Source: a virus
Virus record (IMG/VR): IMGVR_UViG_3300045421_000607
Location: 1-56,631 of that record
Strand: one strand, 5' to 3'
Length of the DNA: 56,631 nucleotides
The position numbers and the translations under genes are program-made. Every line of letters starts with the position of its first letter. The first letter of the stretch is position 1. The notes beneath the pieces were generated by a model. The model was not told the DNA's origin, made no database searches, and saw only the letters and a list, made by a program, of their open reading frames with translations. This document shows, one piece after another, positions 24,557 to 32,870 of the stretch.

Positions 24557-25374
24557 AGCTTAATCCACCCAGGACAGTATATATCTTTTGTATCTTTATC
24601 TCCATATCCTTCATTAAACCAACGCTTAGGTGCAATAATTTTTTTATTAATATTTGGATTTAACCATGCGCCCCACCAGCTAAAAGAACTATTAGCTATA
24701 ATATTATGATCGCATATCGTCATTGTAGCTAATTCTAAAAATTGATTCTTTGCGTCGCATATATGGAATCTTTCTTTATTAGAAAAATTACAATAAAGAA
24801 AGTCTATATCATCTGAAAATAATAAAAATTTATATTTTTTACTATCAAAGATTTTAAATGCTTCTTCGTAGTAAGCGTCTAGATCCGTATTGTAGAAATG
24901 TTTTAGATTTAAATAATCTGATTTTCTGAAATGCACTGAAACCAATTCGAATCCCTGCATTGTTTTTGTAAATTCTTTGGCAGAAGAAATTAAATGTTCT
25001 GGGAATCTATATTCGTTACGAACCTCTTCTTTTATATGTTCAAAATATTTTTCCGTTTGAAAATATCCATGTAAATTAACATTGTCTGTTATATTGAAAA
25101 GATCCTCGCAAAAATGCATATATGGTTCTGAGATTGTTCGGTAATTCTTATCAGCGGAATCTTGAGCAGATAATTTAAAGAGTCTAGATAGCGTTAATAT
25201 TTTTTGATTTATATAAATATCTTCGGGAATATCTTTAAGATCAAGCCCATAGTCATTAGAAAAATTAATTCCATACTCGAAATCATTCTTTTTCGCAATA
25301 CCCATTAATGCGGCGTATTGGAACATTTGATTTCCTAGTCTACCATTTAAGCCTATATTGTTCATTGTTATCAT
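24553..25374 (-). CDS. Alpha-1,2-fucosyltransferase-type GT11
   Basis: 273 residues. GT11 motifs: GRLGNQMFQYAA at 10-21, SVHFRKSDYL (the HxRRxDY motif variant), LLFSDDIDF and NSSFSWWGAWLN. Transfers fucose (or a related 6-deoxysugar) from a GDP-sugar in an alpha-1,2 linkage. Consistent with the GDP-mannose 4,6-dehydratase gene 4.5 kb away. Overlaps both neighbours by 4 bp. Length is normal for the family. Confidence 0.92.
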   Translation of the reverse strand: MITMNNIGLNGRLGNQMFQYAALMGIAKKNDFEYGINFSNDYGLDLKDIPEDIYINQKILTLSRLFKLSAQDSADKNYRTISEPYMHFCEDLFNITDNVNLHGYFQTEKYFEHIKEEVRNEYRFPEHLISSAKEFTKTMQGFELVSVHFRKSDYLNLKHFYNTDLDAYYEEAFKIFDSKKYKFLLFSDDIDFLYCNFSNKERFHICDAKNQFLELATMTICDHNIIANSSFSWWGAWLNPNINKKIIAPKRWFNEGYGDKDTKDIYCPGWIKL

Positions 25375-26300
25375 GTTATTCTGATTAAATTATTATATTC
25401 TTGATTGTCAAATTCAAATTTAGAATCTTCTAGCTTTCCGCCATATCTTAATTCTATGTCTTCGATATATTTTTGTGCTACAAAATTTTTATCTATTATT
25501 GCTGATTTTCTTATAAGATCCATTCCCTCTGCCTCAAGTCCATAATTAAATAGTTCTTCTCCAAATTTACATAATATCTCTGGAGGTAGATCTAAATTTT
25601 GACACCATTTTTGGCTTTTATTATTCGACCTTCTTCTCACAACTCTTCCTATAGATGTATAAGTAGCATCATCGTGATATACTCTAACGGATGGGGCATG
25701 AGTAATCTTGAACTTATTGTCCCTGCATTTTAAAGAAAAATCAGTATCTTCATTATGTTTACCCTGTGCGTATTCATTCAAATTTTTCATGGAATATATT
25801 AATATATTCTCGTCCCATTTTACCTTATCAAATACATATTTTTTCATAACCCAAGATTGGCCTCCAGACATATAGAGATATTGATCCTTTTCGTCTGAGT
25901 TTAAGATACGATGTCCATTAATTGGGCTCAAATAGCATGCGTTATCCCAAAATCTTGTACCGTCTGGAGTTTTCACTCTAGGTGTTAAAATATCAAAATT
26001 CCCATTATTACAAATATTTAGAAACCAATCTTCTGAGAAAAGCATGTCGTCATCAGAAATAACTAAGTTGTCGTAACTAGATTTTCCGCAAGCTAGATTC
26101 CTTAATCCTCCAAGAGATCCTTTGAAAGCTTTATCTTTAGATTCTATATATAGAATATTATTTTCTTTAAATTGAGTATTTGTGTGTCCGCATATAATAA
26201 TCTCGTAATTTTTTATATTCTGATTTTTAATTGTCCTTACTTGATTTATTAGTTTATAATCTTTTTTGCCGTTAGTTATAATAACAAAAGATATATTCAT
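25371..26300 (-). CDS. Family 2 glycosyltransferase, first gene of the glycan cassette
   Basis: 309 residues. ISFVIITNGKKDYKLINQVRTI opens the GT-A fold; NLVISDDDMLFSEDWF provides the DxD, then SGGQSWVMKKYVFDKV and HNEDTDFSLKC for acceptor/catalysis. C-terminal ~80 residues are helical (TPR-like, DLPPEILCKFGEELFNYGLEA). A TATAAT lies 5 nt before the ATG (26311-26306), but no good -35 is seen. It is divergent from the structured RNA and nrdA. Confidence 0.85.
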   Translation of the reverse strand: MNISFVIITNGKKDYKLINQVRTIKNQNIKNYEIIICGHTNTQFKENNILYIESKDKAFKGSLGGLRNLACGKSSYDNLVISDDDMLFSEDWFLNICNNGNFDILTPRVKTPDGTRFWDNACYLSPINGHRILNSDEKDQYLYMSGGQSWVMKKYVFDKVKWDENILIYSMKNLNEYAQGKHNEDTDFSLKCRDNKFKITHAPSVRVYHDDATYTSIGRVVRRRSNNKSQKWCQNLDLPPEILCKFGEELFNYGLEAEGMDLIRKSAIIDKNFVAQKYIEDIELRYGGKLEDSKFEFDNQEYNNLIRIT

Positions 26301-26340
26301 TTATAATTATATTTATTTTTAATATTTTAGTATATTTTTT

Positions 26341-26369
26341 TTGACAAAAAGATAAATAAGATATACTAT
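26341..26369 (+). promoter_or_regulatory. Sigma70-type promoter for the structured RNA upstream of nrdA
   Basis: TTGACA at 26341-26346. TATACT at 26362-26367 (15-nt spacer) or TACTAT at 26364-26369 (17-nt spacer). Expected start near 26375, just before the structured RNA. Confidence 0.7.
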
Positions 26370-26374
26370 ATAGA

Positions 26375-26672
26375 TACATACCGCCAAATTAGCGGATAAG
26401 GTTTGTCGTACTCCGTAAAACGATAAGTCTTATTAGTTCACGCGTGGGCAACGCTATCGGAGCTTGCGACCCAGAAAACTACTAGTAGTAGTAGGTGTGT
26501 AGGTGTAAGGGCTAACACGAGAATGACAGTCCTACCGGTGTCTGATAAGTGTTAGGGCCGAAAGGCTTCTGGACTCAATTGGGAAGTTGAACTAATAGAC
26601 TTTTATAACCCTTTTCCAGGGAAAGCTCCGCTTTGAGGAGCTCATTGGGAAGTTAAATAATTAAACGTAGTC
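26375..26672 (+). ncRNA. Structured RNA resembling HEARO / IscB-IsrB omega RNA, standalone
   Basis: A GC-richer island in a 482-bp gap (26301-26782) with no reading frame. Helices seen: CCGC/GCGG near 26382-26394; CTCCG (26411) with CGGAG (26458) enclosing GCGT-GGGCA-ACGC (26442-26454); CTAACAC (26512) with GTGTTAG (26549); a GCC-GAAA-GGC hairpin (26557-26566); AGTCC (26528) with GGACT (26571), which together make a pseudoknot. The conserved-looking strings GTGGGCAACGCTATCGG and GTGTTAGGGCC...GGACTCAATTGGGAAG match, as I remember them, the HEARO/omega RNA consensus. No IscB/IsrB/HNH gene is next to it. The rest of the gap (26673-26782) holds only an AT-rich leader and a GGAG site for nrdA. 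Confidence 0.5.
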
Positions 26673-26782
26673 ATACACTCCATTATGTAATTTCATTAAA
26701 ATGTTAATAATAAATTAAAATTTTCTTTCTTAGGAAATAAAACTACTGTAATATCAACATATCTGTTGGAGAAAAGTTTTTA

Positions 26783-29044
26783 ATGAATAAAAGTTTTAAT
26801 GTAAAGAAAAGAAATGGATCTACTGAAAAATTCAACATAGAAAAAATACATAAAGTAATAAATTGGGCTATAAAAGATTTATCAAATGTTAGTTTGACTG
26901 ATATAGAAATAAATGCTAAAATAAATTTACACGATGGAGTATCTACAAAGGAAATACATAATTTATTAATCGAATCTTCTGCTAATTTAATCTCGATAGA
27001 AAAACCAAACTATCAATATGTTGCCGGAAGATTACTGAATTATCAATTAAGAAAAGACGTTTGGAAAGGTAAGCACGCTCCAAGGTTATTAGAATTTCTG
27101 CATCAAGGTTTAAAAAATAAAATTTATGATTCTATTATAATCGAAAAATACGACGAAAACGAGTTAAATAAAATAGGAGAATTTATTGATCATGATAGAG
27201 ATTATAATTTTACATACGCTGGAATAAAACAATTATGCGATAAATATTTAATCAAAGATCGTGTTATTAATAAGATATACGAAACTCCACAATTTGCTTA
27301 TATACTTATTTCTGCCTATGCTTTTATAAATTATCCTAAAGAATCAAGATTGGGCTATATTCGAAAATTTTATGATGCTATAAGTAAGCATAAAATTAAT
27401 CTTCCTACCCCCATAATGGCAGGGGTTAGAACTCCTAGCAAAAATTACGCGAGCTGTTGTCTAATTGGTGTTGATGACACTAAAGAAAGCATAACAGCAA
27501 GTGCTACTGCTGTTAGTATAGCAACTGCAAATAGATGTGGGATTGGAATTGACGTGACTAAGATTAGAGCTATTGGGTCTCCAATCAAAAATGGCGAGGT
27601 TATACATACTGGTCTAGTTCCATTTCTAAAAATATATGAGAGTAGCGTAAAGGCTTGGCAGCAAAACGGTCTTCGAGGAGGTAGTGCTACATGCAATATT
27701 CAATGGTGGCATTATGAAATAGAAGATGTCGTTGTGCTAAAAAATAACGCAGGTACAGACGATAATAGAGTTCGTAAGCTTGATTATACAATCGGCATGA
27801 GTAAATTATTTTACGATAGAGTCTTAAAAGATGAGGATGTAACGCTCTTCAATACCGCAGAGGTCCCCGAGCTTTATGAAGCCTGGGGCACAAAAGACTT
27901 CGACAAAATATATAAAGAATGCGAAGCCAAAAGAACTAAACTTAAAAAGAAGATACCTGCGCGTAAATTATTTTCGTTAATCGTAAAAGAAAGAGTTGAA
28001 ACTGGGAGGATTTATATTTTAAATGTCGATCATGCAAATCAACATGGATCATGGTTAGATAAAATTACGATGAGCAATTTATGCACAGAAGTTATACACC
28101 CAACAATTCCTCTGAATGATTTTAATGATAAGAATGGTGAAATTGGCATGTGTATGCTCTCTGCTATAAATATGCTTGAGATAAAAAATTGGCAAGATCT
28201 TGAGAAAACTTGCGATCTTGTCGTAAGATTTCTTGACGAAATAATTGACACTCAAGATTATTTTAATATTGCTGCAGAAAATTTTGCAAAAAAACGTCGC
28301 AGTATTGGCGTAGGTATAACTAATTTAGCCGCTTTTCTTGCTAAAAATGAATTAAAATATAATTCTGATAAAACACTCCCAGTACTAGACGAGTGGATGG
28401 AACATTTTCAATATTATCTTCTGAAGTCTAGCGTAGAATTAGCTAAAGAGAAAGGCAAGTGCGATAAATTTGATAGAACAAAATATTCCAAAGGTATTCT
28501 TTCCATTGATACATACAAAAATAAAATAGATGAAATTTGTAAACGCAAGCTTTCTCTTAATTGGGAAATTTTAAGAAAAGATATTAAAGAATTTGGATTA
28601 AGACATTCTACTTTATCATCTTGCATGCCTTGCGAGAGTAGCTCTGTTATTCAATCTTCTACAAATGGGGTGGAGCCAATTCGTAGTCTTATTACTTATA
28701 AAATGAGCAAAATGGGTAAATTACCAGTGTTAGTTCCAGGAATTGGAAAGTATGATAAAAATTATGAATTAGCTTATGATTTTAAAGATAATATAGGTCT
28801 ATTAAAAATTAATGCTATTGTTCAAAAATATATTGACATGGCTATTTCTACTAATATATATTACAATTATTTACATTATGAAAATCATATTCTCCCCGAT
28901 GCAAAAGTAATGAAAGAAATTATGTATGCATATAGTTTAGGTTTAATAAGTTTATATTATAATAATAGTGATGACGGAGATAAAGAGCAATTAATGAGCC
29001 AGAAAGAAGACCAAGATTGTCACTCTGGCGCGTGTAAACTTTAA
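26783..29044 (+). CDS. nrdA: Class I ribonucleotide reductase large subunit
   Basis: 753 residues. N-terminal ATP-cone (VKKRNGSTEKFNIEKIHKVINWA), then the ten-stranded barrel: C225 in NYASCCLIGVDD, NLCTEV with catalytic Asn/Cys/Glu, MCMLSAINM with the second redox Cys, and the C-terminal redox pair in DCHSGACKL. Reduces ribonucleotide diphosphates with NrdB at 29.6 kb. GGAG lies 11 nt before the ATG. Preceded by a long structured RNA that may be its leader. Full length, no intein seen. Confidence 0.96.
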   Translation: MNKSFNVKKRNGSTEKFNIEKIHKVINWAIKDLSNVSLTDIEINAKINLHDGVSTKEIHNLLIESSANLISIEKPNYQYVAGRLLNYQLRKDVWKGKHAPRLLEFLHQGLKNKIYDSIIIEKYDENELNKIGEFIDHDRDYNFTYAGIKQLCDKYLIKDRVINKIYETPQFAYILISAYAFINYPKESRLGYIRKFYDAISKHKINLPTPIMAGVRTPSKNYASCCLIGVDDTKESITASATAVSIATANRCGIGIDVTKIRAIGSPIKNGEVIHTGLVPFLKIYESSVKAWQQNGLRGGSATCNIQWWHYEIEDVVVLKNNAGTDDNRVRKLDYTIGMSKLFYDRVLKDEDVTLFNTAEVPELYEAWGTKDFDKIYKECEAKRTKLKKKIPARKLFSLIVKERVETGRIYILNVDHANQHGSWLDKITMSNLCTEVIHPTIPLNDFNDKNGEIGMCMLSAINMLEIKNWQDLEKTCDLVVRFLDEIIDTQDYFNIAAENFAKKRRSIGVGITNLAAFLAKNELKYNSDKTLPVLDEWMEHFQYYLLKSSVELAKEKGKCDKFDRTKYSKGILSIDTYKNKIDEICKRKLSLNWEILRKDIKEFGLRHSTLSSCMPCESSSVIQSSTNGVEPIRSLITYKMSKMGKLPVLVPGIGKYDKNYELAYDFKDNIGLLKINAIVQKYIDMAISTNIYYNYLHYENHILPDAKVMKEIMYAYSLGLISLYYNNSDDGDKEQLMSQKEDQDCHSGACKL

Positions 29045-29085
29045 TTCTTTAGTAAAAAATACTAGTTATATTTTTAAATTTAACA

Positions 29086-29091
29086 TATAAT
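29086..29091 (+). promoter_or_regulatory. TATAAT box six bases before the SET gene
   Basis: TATAAT followed by TTATTT and ATG at 29098, the same junction as at 2992. The -35 position (29063-29068, TAGTTA) is poor. Confidence 0.5.
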
Positions 29092-29097
29092 TTATTT

Positions 29098-29589
29098 ATG
29101 GATAAATCTCCTTTGTCTACTGAAGAACAGAATTTAATAAAATTAAATATAGAAAAATTTCGCTTAGAAGGTTTTACTTTTGATAATTTTTATATAAAAG
29201 AAGCGGGTAAAAACATTTATGGCAAAGATAAAGGTTTAGGAGTTTTTACTAGAGAAAGAATATCTGAAGGGGTTCTTTTTGGATATTTTCCCATGAGTTT
29301 TATTGGTAACAGGAAACTTTATTTAAATATATATAATAATCCTGTCAAAAGGTACGCGCATTGGGCGGCATGTATGTGTGAGAATTGCCAAAAAAACGGC
29401 GCAAGAGGATTTATAGCTTCAATTGGAGTTTTTATAAATTCTCCAGATTCAAAAGAAGATTGGAATTGTCATTATTATGTTGATCGTACCGCAGAAGTTC
29501 TTATTTTAAAATCTATCAAAAATATAGAGGCTAATCAAGAAATTTTAACTTGGTATGGGCAACATTATTATGATAAGTGGTGCACTTGA
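29098..29589 (+). CDS. SET-domain protein (putative protein lysine methyltransferase)
   Basis: 163 residues. SET features in order: DKGLGVFTRERISEGVLFGYF, IGVFINSPDSKEDWNCHYYVD (the NHS/C-type AdoMet-binding loop), ADV-like helix region VLILKSIKNIEANQEILTWYG ending QHYYD. A Cys cluster (CMCENC) sits in the insert region and may bind zinc. SET domains in phages are uncommon but known in large phages. Lies between nrdA and nrdB on the same strand. Target protein unknown; AdoMet-dependent methylation of host or virion protein is inferred. Confidence 0.8.
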   Translation: MDKSPLSTEEQNLIKLNIEKFRLEGFTFDNFYIKEAGKNIYGKDKGLGVFTRERISEGVLFGYFPMSFIGNRKLYLNIYNNPVKRYAHWAACMCENCQKNGARGFIASIGVFINSPDSKEDWNCHYYVDRTAEVLILKSIKNIEANQEILTWYGQHYYDKWCT

Positions 29590-29646
29590 AAGTGTATCTA
29601 TTAGTAAATAGTATAATAAATTAAATAATTGAATACAGTTTTAAAC

Positions 29647-30693
29647 ATGAAAAACATAGATTATACAAAGCAGCCCTTATTCTTTGGTGAAGATCTTAAC
29701 TTGCAAAGATATGATCGTTTTAAATATTCCATCTTTTTCGAACTTTTTAAAAAACAAGAAGAATTTTTTTGGTGGCCACATGAAGTTTCTTTAAATAAAG
29801 ATCGTAGTGATTACAGGGAATTATCGGATCAAGAAAGGTTTGTCTTTGATACCAACTTAAAATTCCAAACTCTTGGAGACAGCATGCTGTCTAGGAGCAT
29901 TCATTCCTTGAAGGATTACGTTAGTAATCCTGAGCTAGAAATATGTATGAATACTTGGCAAAGATTCGAAGGAATTCATAGTTATTCTTATTCTTATCTT
30001 TTAAATAATGTTCATCCAGACGCAAGCAAATTTTTTGATAGCATTATGGAAGACAAAGAAATAACATCAAGAGCAAAATTAATAAGAAATAATTTTGATA
30101 AAATTATTGGAAGCGACGAAAAGAAAGATTTAAAACAAAAAATATTTGATTGCATCCTTGCTGTTAATGTTATGGAAGGATTAGTTTTTTACGTGTCTTT
30201 TGCCTGTTCTTTCTACTTTGGTTATCGAGGCAAAATGGAGGGCAATGCTAAAATTATCAAATTCATTCAAAGAGATGAAGCTTTGCATTTTGCTGTAACT
30301 CAAAATCTTCTTAAAATTTTAAGAGACGAGGATGACGAAGGCTTTACCACAATAACAAAGAAAAGTGAAGATAAAATTTATGCGTTTTATGAACAAGCCG
30401 CCCATAATGAAATAGCTTGGGCAGAATATTTGTTCAGCAAAGGATCTTTATTAGGGTTAAATGCAGAGGTTTTAAGTGGATACTCTAAATGGCTTTGTGA
30501 CGCGCGCCTGAGATCCTTAGGTTATAAAAAAATCTTTAACCAAAAAAGTAATCCAATTAGTGGGTGGTTAGATAGCTATTTAGATAGTAGCAAAGTTCAA
30601 GTCGCTCCGCAAGAGACGGAGATATCTGCCTATAGAATGGGGGCAAGAAATACTAATATAGTAGAAACAGATTTTCATGACTTAACGCTATAA
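29647..30693 (+). CDS. nrdB: Ribonucleotide reductase small subunit
   Basis: 348 residues from the ATG at 29647; an in-frame TTG at 29629 would add six residues and cannot be excluded. Ferritin-like diiron protein: QPLFFGEDLNLQRYDRFKY, EEFFWWPHEVSL, then ligands in FEGIHSYSYSYLL (E and H, with the Tyr in the radical position), VMEGLVFYVSFACSF, and RDEALHFAVTQ. Generates the tyrosyl radical for NrdA. A TATAAT lies at 29612-29617 upstream without a good -35. Confidence 0.95.
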   Translation: MKNIDYTKQPLFFGEDLNLQRYDRFKYSIFFELFKKQEEFFWWPHEVSLNKDRSDYRELSDQERFVFDTNLKFQTLGDSMLSRSIHSLKDYVSNPELEICMNTWQRFEGIHSYSYSYLLNNVHPDASKFFDSIMEDKEITSRAKLIRNNFDKIIGSDEKKDLKQKIFDCILAVNVMEGLVFYVSFACSFYFGYRGKMEGNAKIIKFIQRDEALHFAVTQNLLKILRDEDDEGFTTITKKSEDKIYAFYEQAAHNEIAWAEYLFSKGSLLGLNAEVLSGYSKWLCDARLRSLGYKKIFNQKSNPISGWLDSYLDSSKVQVAPQETEISAYRMGARNTNIVETDFHDLTL

Positions 30694-30707
30694 TATTACA
30701 TAAAATT

Positions 30708-30713
30708 GTGTAA
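30708..30713 (+). promoter_or_regulatory. GTGTAA motif (candidate late promoter), 8 nt before ATG
   Basis: AATTGTGTAATTAATTAT directly precedes the ATG at 30722. One of nine sites of this type in the window (see findings). Confidence 0.5.
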
Positions 30714-30721
30714 TTAATTAT

Positions 30722-31051
30722 ATGGAAAGTCTTCAATTATTATTAAATATATCTTTTGGCATTATAGCCTTTCTTGGAGGATGGGTTCTAACAAGGCTTT
30801 TTAGCCTAATCGATAGGCAAGAATCTTTAACTAAAGATTTAAATGATAAGACATTTACAGATTTTATAACTCTTAGAAGAGAAGTAGAGGCTGAAAGCAG
30901 AAAACATCAACAGGATATATCTGATTTAGCATTAAAAGTCAGCACCACTTATGTAACTAAAGAGGTATTTGAATCTTATTTATCAAGAATAGAATCTAAA
31001 TTAGACAAAAATTTTGAATCAATTCAACAGATTTTAATTAATAAAAAGTAA
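30722..31051 (+). CDS. Membrane-anchored coiled-coil protein
   Basis: 109 residues. One N-terminal transmembrane helix (LLLNISFGIIAFLGGWVL, about 6-24) followed by a charged, heptad-like coiled coil to the end (QESLTKDLNDKTF, RREVEAESRKHQQDI, LSRIESKLDK). This architecture is shared by phage lysis proteins such as inner-membrane spanins and by small tail-length or holin-like proteins; no outer partner is next to it. It carries the candidate late promoter, which suits a lysis or virion function. Confidence 0.6.
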   Translation: MESLQLLLNISFGIIAFLGGWVLTRLFSLIDRQESLTKDLNDKTFTDFITLRREVEAESRKHQQDISDLALKVSTTYVTKEVFESYLSRIESKLDKNFESIQQILINKK

Positions 31052-31061
31052 ATTTATTTTG

Positions 31062-31409
31062 CTATTTCTTGGCGTGCGGATGGTTTTTATTTTTTCTTTT
31101 CTTTTTCCATTCACTAAGATATTTTTGTTTTACTGGATCTTCGCCATATATAGCTTTTCTTTTTTCAGATAGTTCAGCGCTTCTATCCCAAAGATCGCCA
31201 ATGCCTCCTTTTTTCTTTTTAGTATATTCAGAGAATTCTTTTTGTGTGCAATTTACATCTAGAGATCCTTCTGTATTGAGTTGCGGGATAGTGAATATTC
31301 TTTCCCATTTGATGCCTTTTTCATCAAAATATTCATGAGTTTCATGTATCGATTGATGTATAGAGATTATTTTTTTCGCTGTTGGGTGCTGGTATAAATA
31401 TTCGGGCAT
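31062..31409 (-). CDS. FmdB-like small phage protein without the zinc cysteines
   Basis: 115 residues. The start MPEYLYQHPTAKKIISIHQSIHETHEYF follows the pattern of the FmdB/regulatory zinc-ribbon family that opens MPxYxYxx...G, but the CxxC pairs are missing, as is usual for the phage versions. Basic C-terminal tail (EWKKKRKNKNHPHAKK). The next gene upstream ends exactly at its first base. Function unknown. Confidence 0.6.
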   Translation of the reverse strand: MPEYLYQHPTAKKIISIHQSIHETHEYFDEKGIKWERIFTIPQLNTEGSLDVNCTQKEFSEYTKKKKGGIGDLWDRSAELSEKRKAIYGEDPVKQKYLSEWKKKRKNKNHPHAKK

Positions 31410-32494
31410 TATTTTAATAATTCTAAGATTTTATCTACAGTTTTTTCTATTGTAAATCTTTTTTGCAAAAGAATTCCTTTTTCATTCACTGGATTATTTA
31501 ATACTTTTAATTCTGCGTTTTCGCAAGCAGAATAAAAGTCTTCGTCTTCAAAATTAAATAGATTACCTTGATTAAATTTTGCTCCTTTTTGAAAGAAGAT
31601 ATTATCATAAGCTTCTATTTTGTTTTTAGATGGTTTTACTAAAATTGAATTTTCTTTATTAGCCCATTCTTTGTATCCGTGCGCGTCTAAGATGATGCCA
31701 TATTTTCCAATACCTATTGAATGAAATTCTGGAAGTCCCCATCCTTCTCCGCCACTTAATCCTAATATAATATTAGCGCTATTAAGATAATCGTTATATG
31801 TTGAATTGTCCTGCATGTAATTCAAGAATGTTATATTAAAATATTTTTTATTCTCTAAAGCAGAAGAGATAAGCGCTTGTTGATCTTCTATTTTAAGAAA
31901 AGGGTTATATATCGCGCATTGAAGAGAGTATTTTGGATTGTTGCCGTATTTCTTGGCCCAAAGATTTATAATTCTTAAATGATGTTTTCTTCTTTCCAGT
32001 TTACCAGTTAAATTGAAAATAATTCTATTAGAGTTATAGACTTTATCTATTTTATAAAAGCTATTTTTATCAAAAGCTAGGGGTATTTTTTCTACATTTT
32101 CACACCCAGTTTTTTTAAATAAAGAAGTATAGTGCTCTGTCGAGAATGCAATTTTATAATTATTTCTTGCTATATTTATTTCTTCTGGAGTAGGGGAATC
32201 TAATTCGTAGAAAGAAAGAAGTATTTGTTTTTCAGAAAAGCTTTCCAAGCCACCATTTAGGTGCCAAAGCTTAAAAATTTTATTAGATCTTTTATGATCT
32301 CTTAAAAATCTTTCTGAATTTTTTATAATCCAATTCTTAAATTCTACTTCATTAAAACCAGAAGAAAGATCTATATTTGCACCAATCGGTGAGATTAATG
32401 TATCAAGATCTCGCTTATAACATTCGTAAAGTATATTTAAACTGGTTTGACCAAATGATAATGAGTTTAGTGGTAGATTAAAACTATAAGCCAT
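31409..32494 (-). CDS. GT4-like glycosyltransferase
   Basis: 361 residues. GT-B fold: LPLNSLSFGQTSLNILYECYKRD at the start, KIPLAFDKNSFYKID and IIFNLTGKLERRKHHLRII at the domain junction, and the donor-binding SANIILGLSGGEGWGLPEFHSIG (EGxGLPxxE motif with Glu). Isolated from the main glycan cassette, between a small FmdB-like gene and a DUF736-like gene; shares end bases with both. Substrate unknown. Confidence 0.85.
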   Translation of the reverse strand: MAYSFNLPLNSLSFGQTSLNILYECYKRDLDTLISPIGANIDLSSGFNEVEFKNWIIKNSERFLRDHKRSNKIFKLWHLNGGLESFSEKQILLSFYELDSPTPEEINIARNNYKIAFSTEHYTSLFKKTGCENVEKIPLAFDKNSFYKIDKVYNSNRIIFNLTGKLERRKHHLRIINLWAKKYGNNPKYSLQCAIYNPFLKIEDQQALISSALENKKYFNITFLNYMQDNSTYNDYLNSANIILGLSGGEGWGLPEFHSIGIGKYGIILDAHGYKEWANKENSILVKPSKNKIEAYDNIFFQKGAKFNQGNLFNFEDEDFYSACENAELKVLNNPVNEKGILLQKRFTIEKTVDKILELLK

Positions 32495-32853
32495 TATAGA
32501 AGTTCTTCTTCTGCCTCTAATTTAGAGGTATTATTTTTTTCTGAAAAAGATCCTTCTTTAATTTTAGTTTTCTGGGTTTTGACTGAAACGTTCTGATTCT
32601 TTTCAGAATTGGTCAAACTTTTTTCTAAGGGCTTAGATACGTAGATTCTATAATCTGGAGCTTTTTCATTATTGTTTTTGTTTTTGTTTGAGAAAACAAC
32701 AATTTTCAATTCTCTTTCGATTCCAAGTTCGTCAACTTTTACATATCCAGAAAGATATTTTTGGGTAGCGCTTTCTCTTTTCCAGAGAGCACCTACGTCT
32801 CTTTTTGCCCACTCAGATTTTTCATTATTATTATTATTATTATTATTATTCAT
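32494..32853 (-). CDS. DUF736-like small protein with poly-Asn start
   Basis: 119 residues. After a nine-Asn run the core EWAKRDVGALWKRESATQKYLSGYVK and KIVVFSNKNK...NEKAPDYRIYVSK matches small phage proteins related to DUF736 (EKAPDFRVY is the hallmark). The C-terminal third is low-complexity and charged. Stop overlaps the GT4 start by one base. The number of Asn codons depends on an ATT triplet repeat and may vary. Function unknown. Confidence 0.65.
   Translation of the reverse strand: MNNNNNNNNNEKSEWAKRDVGALWKRESATQKYLSGYVKVDELGIERELKIVVFSNKNKNNNEKAPDYRIYVSKPLEKSLTNSEKNQNVSVKTQKTKIKEGSFSEKNNTSKLEAEEELL
32824..32850. repeat. ATT/AAT trinucleotide microsatellite
   Basis: Nine consecutive triplets encoding the poly-Asn start of the minus-strand gene 32494-32853. 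In-frame length change would alter only Asn number. Confidence 0.9.
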
Positions 32854-32870
32854 ATGTTTTCCTATTTATA

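Noticed and set aside
26509-26514. GTGTAA inside the structured RNA as a promoter
   Set aside because: It lies in a conserved-looking helix region with no gene start within 250 bp.
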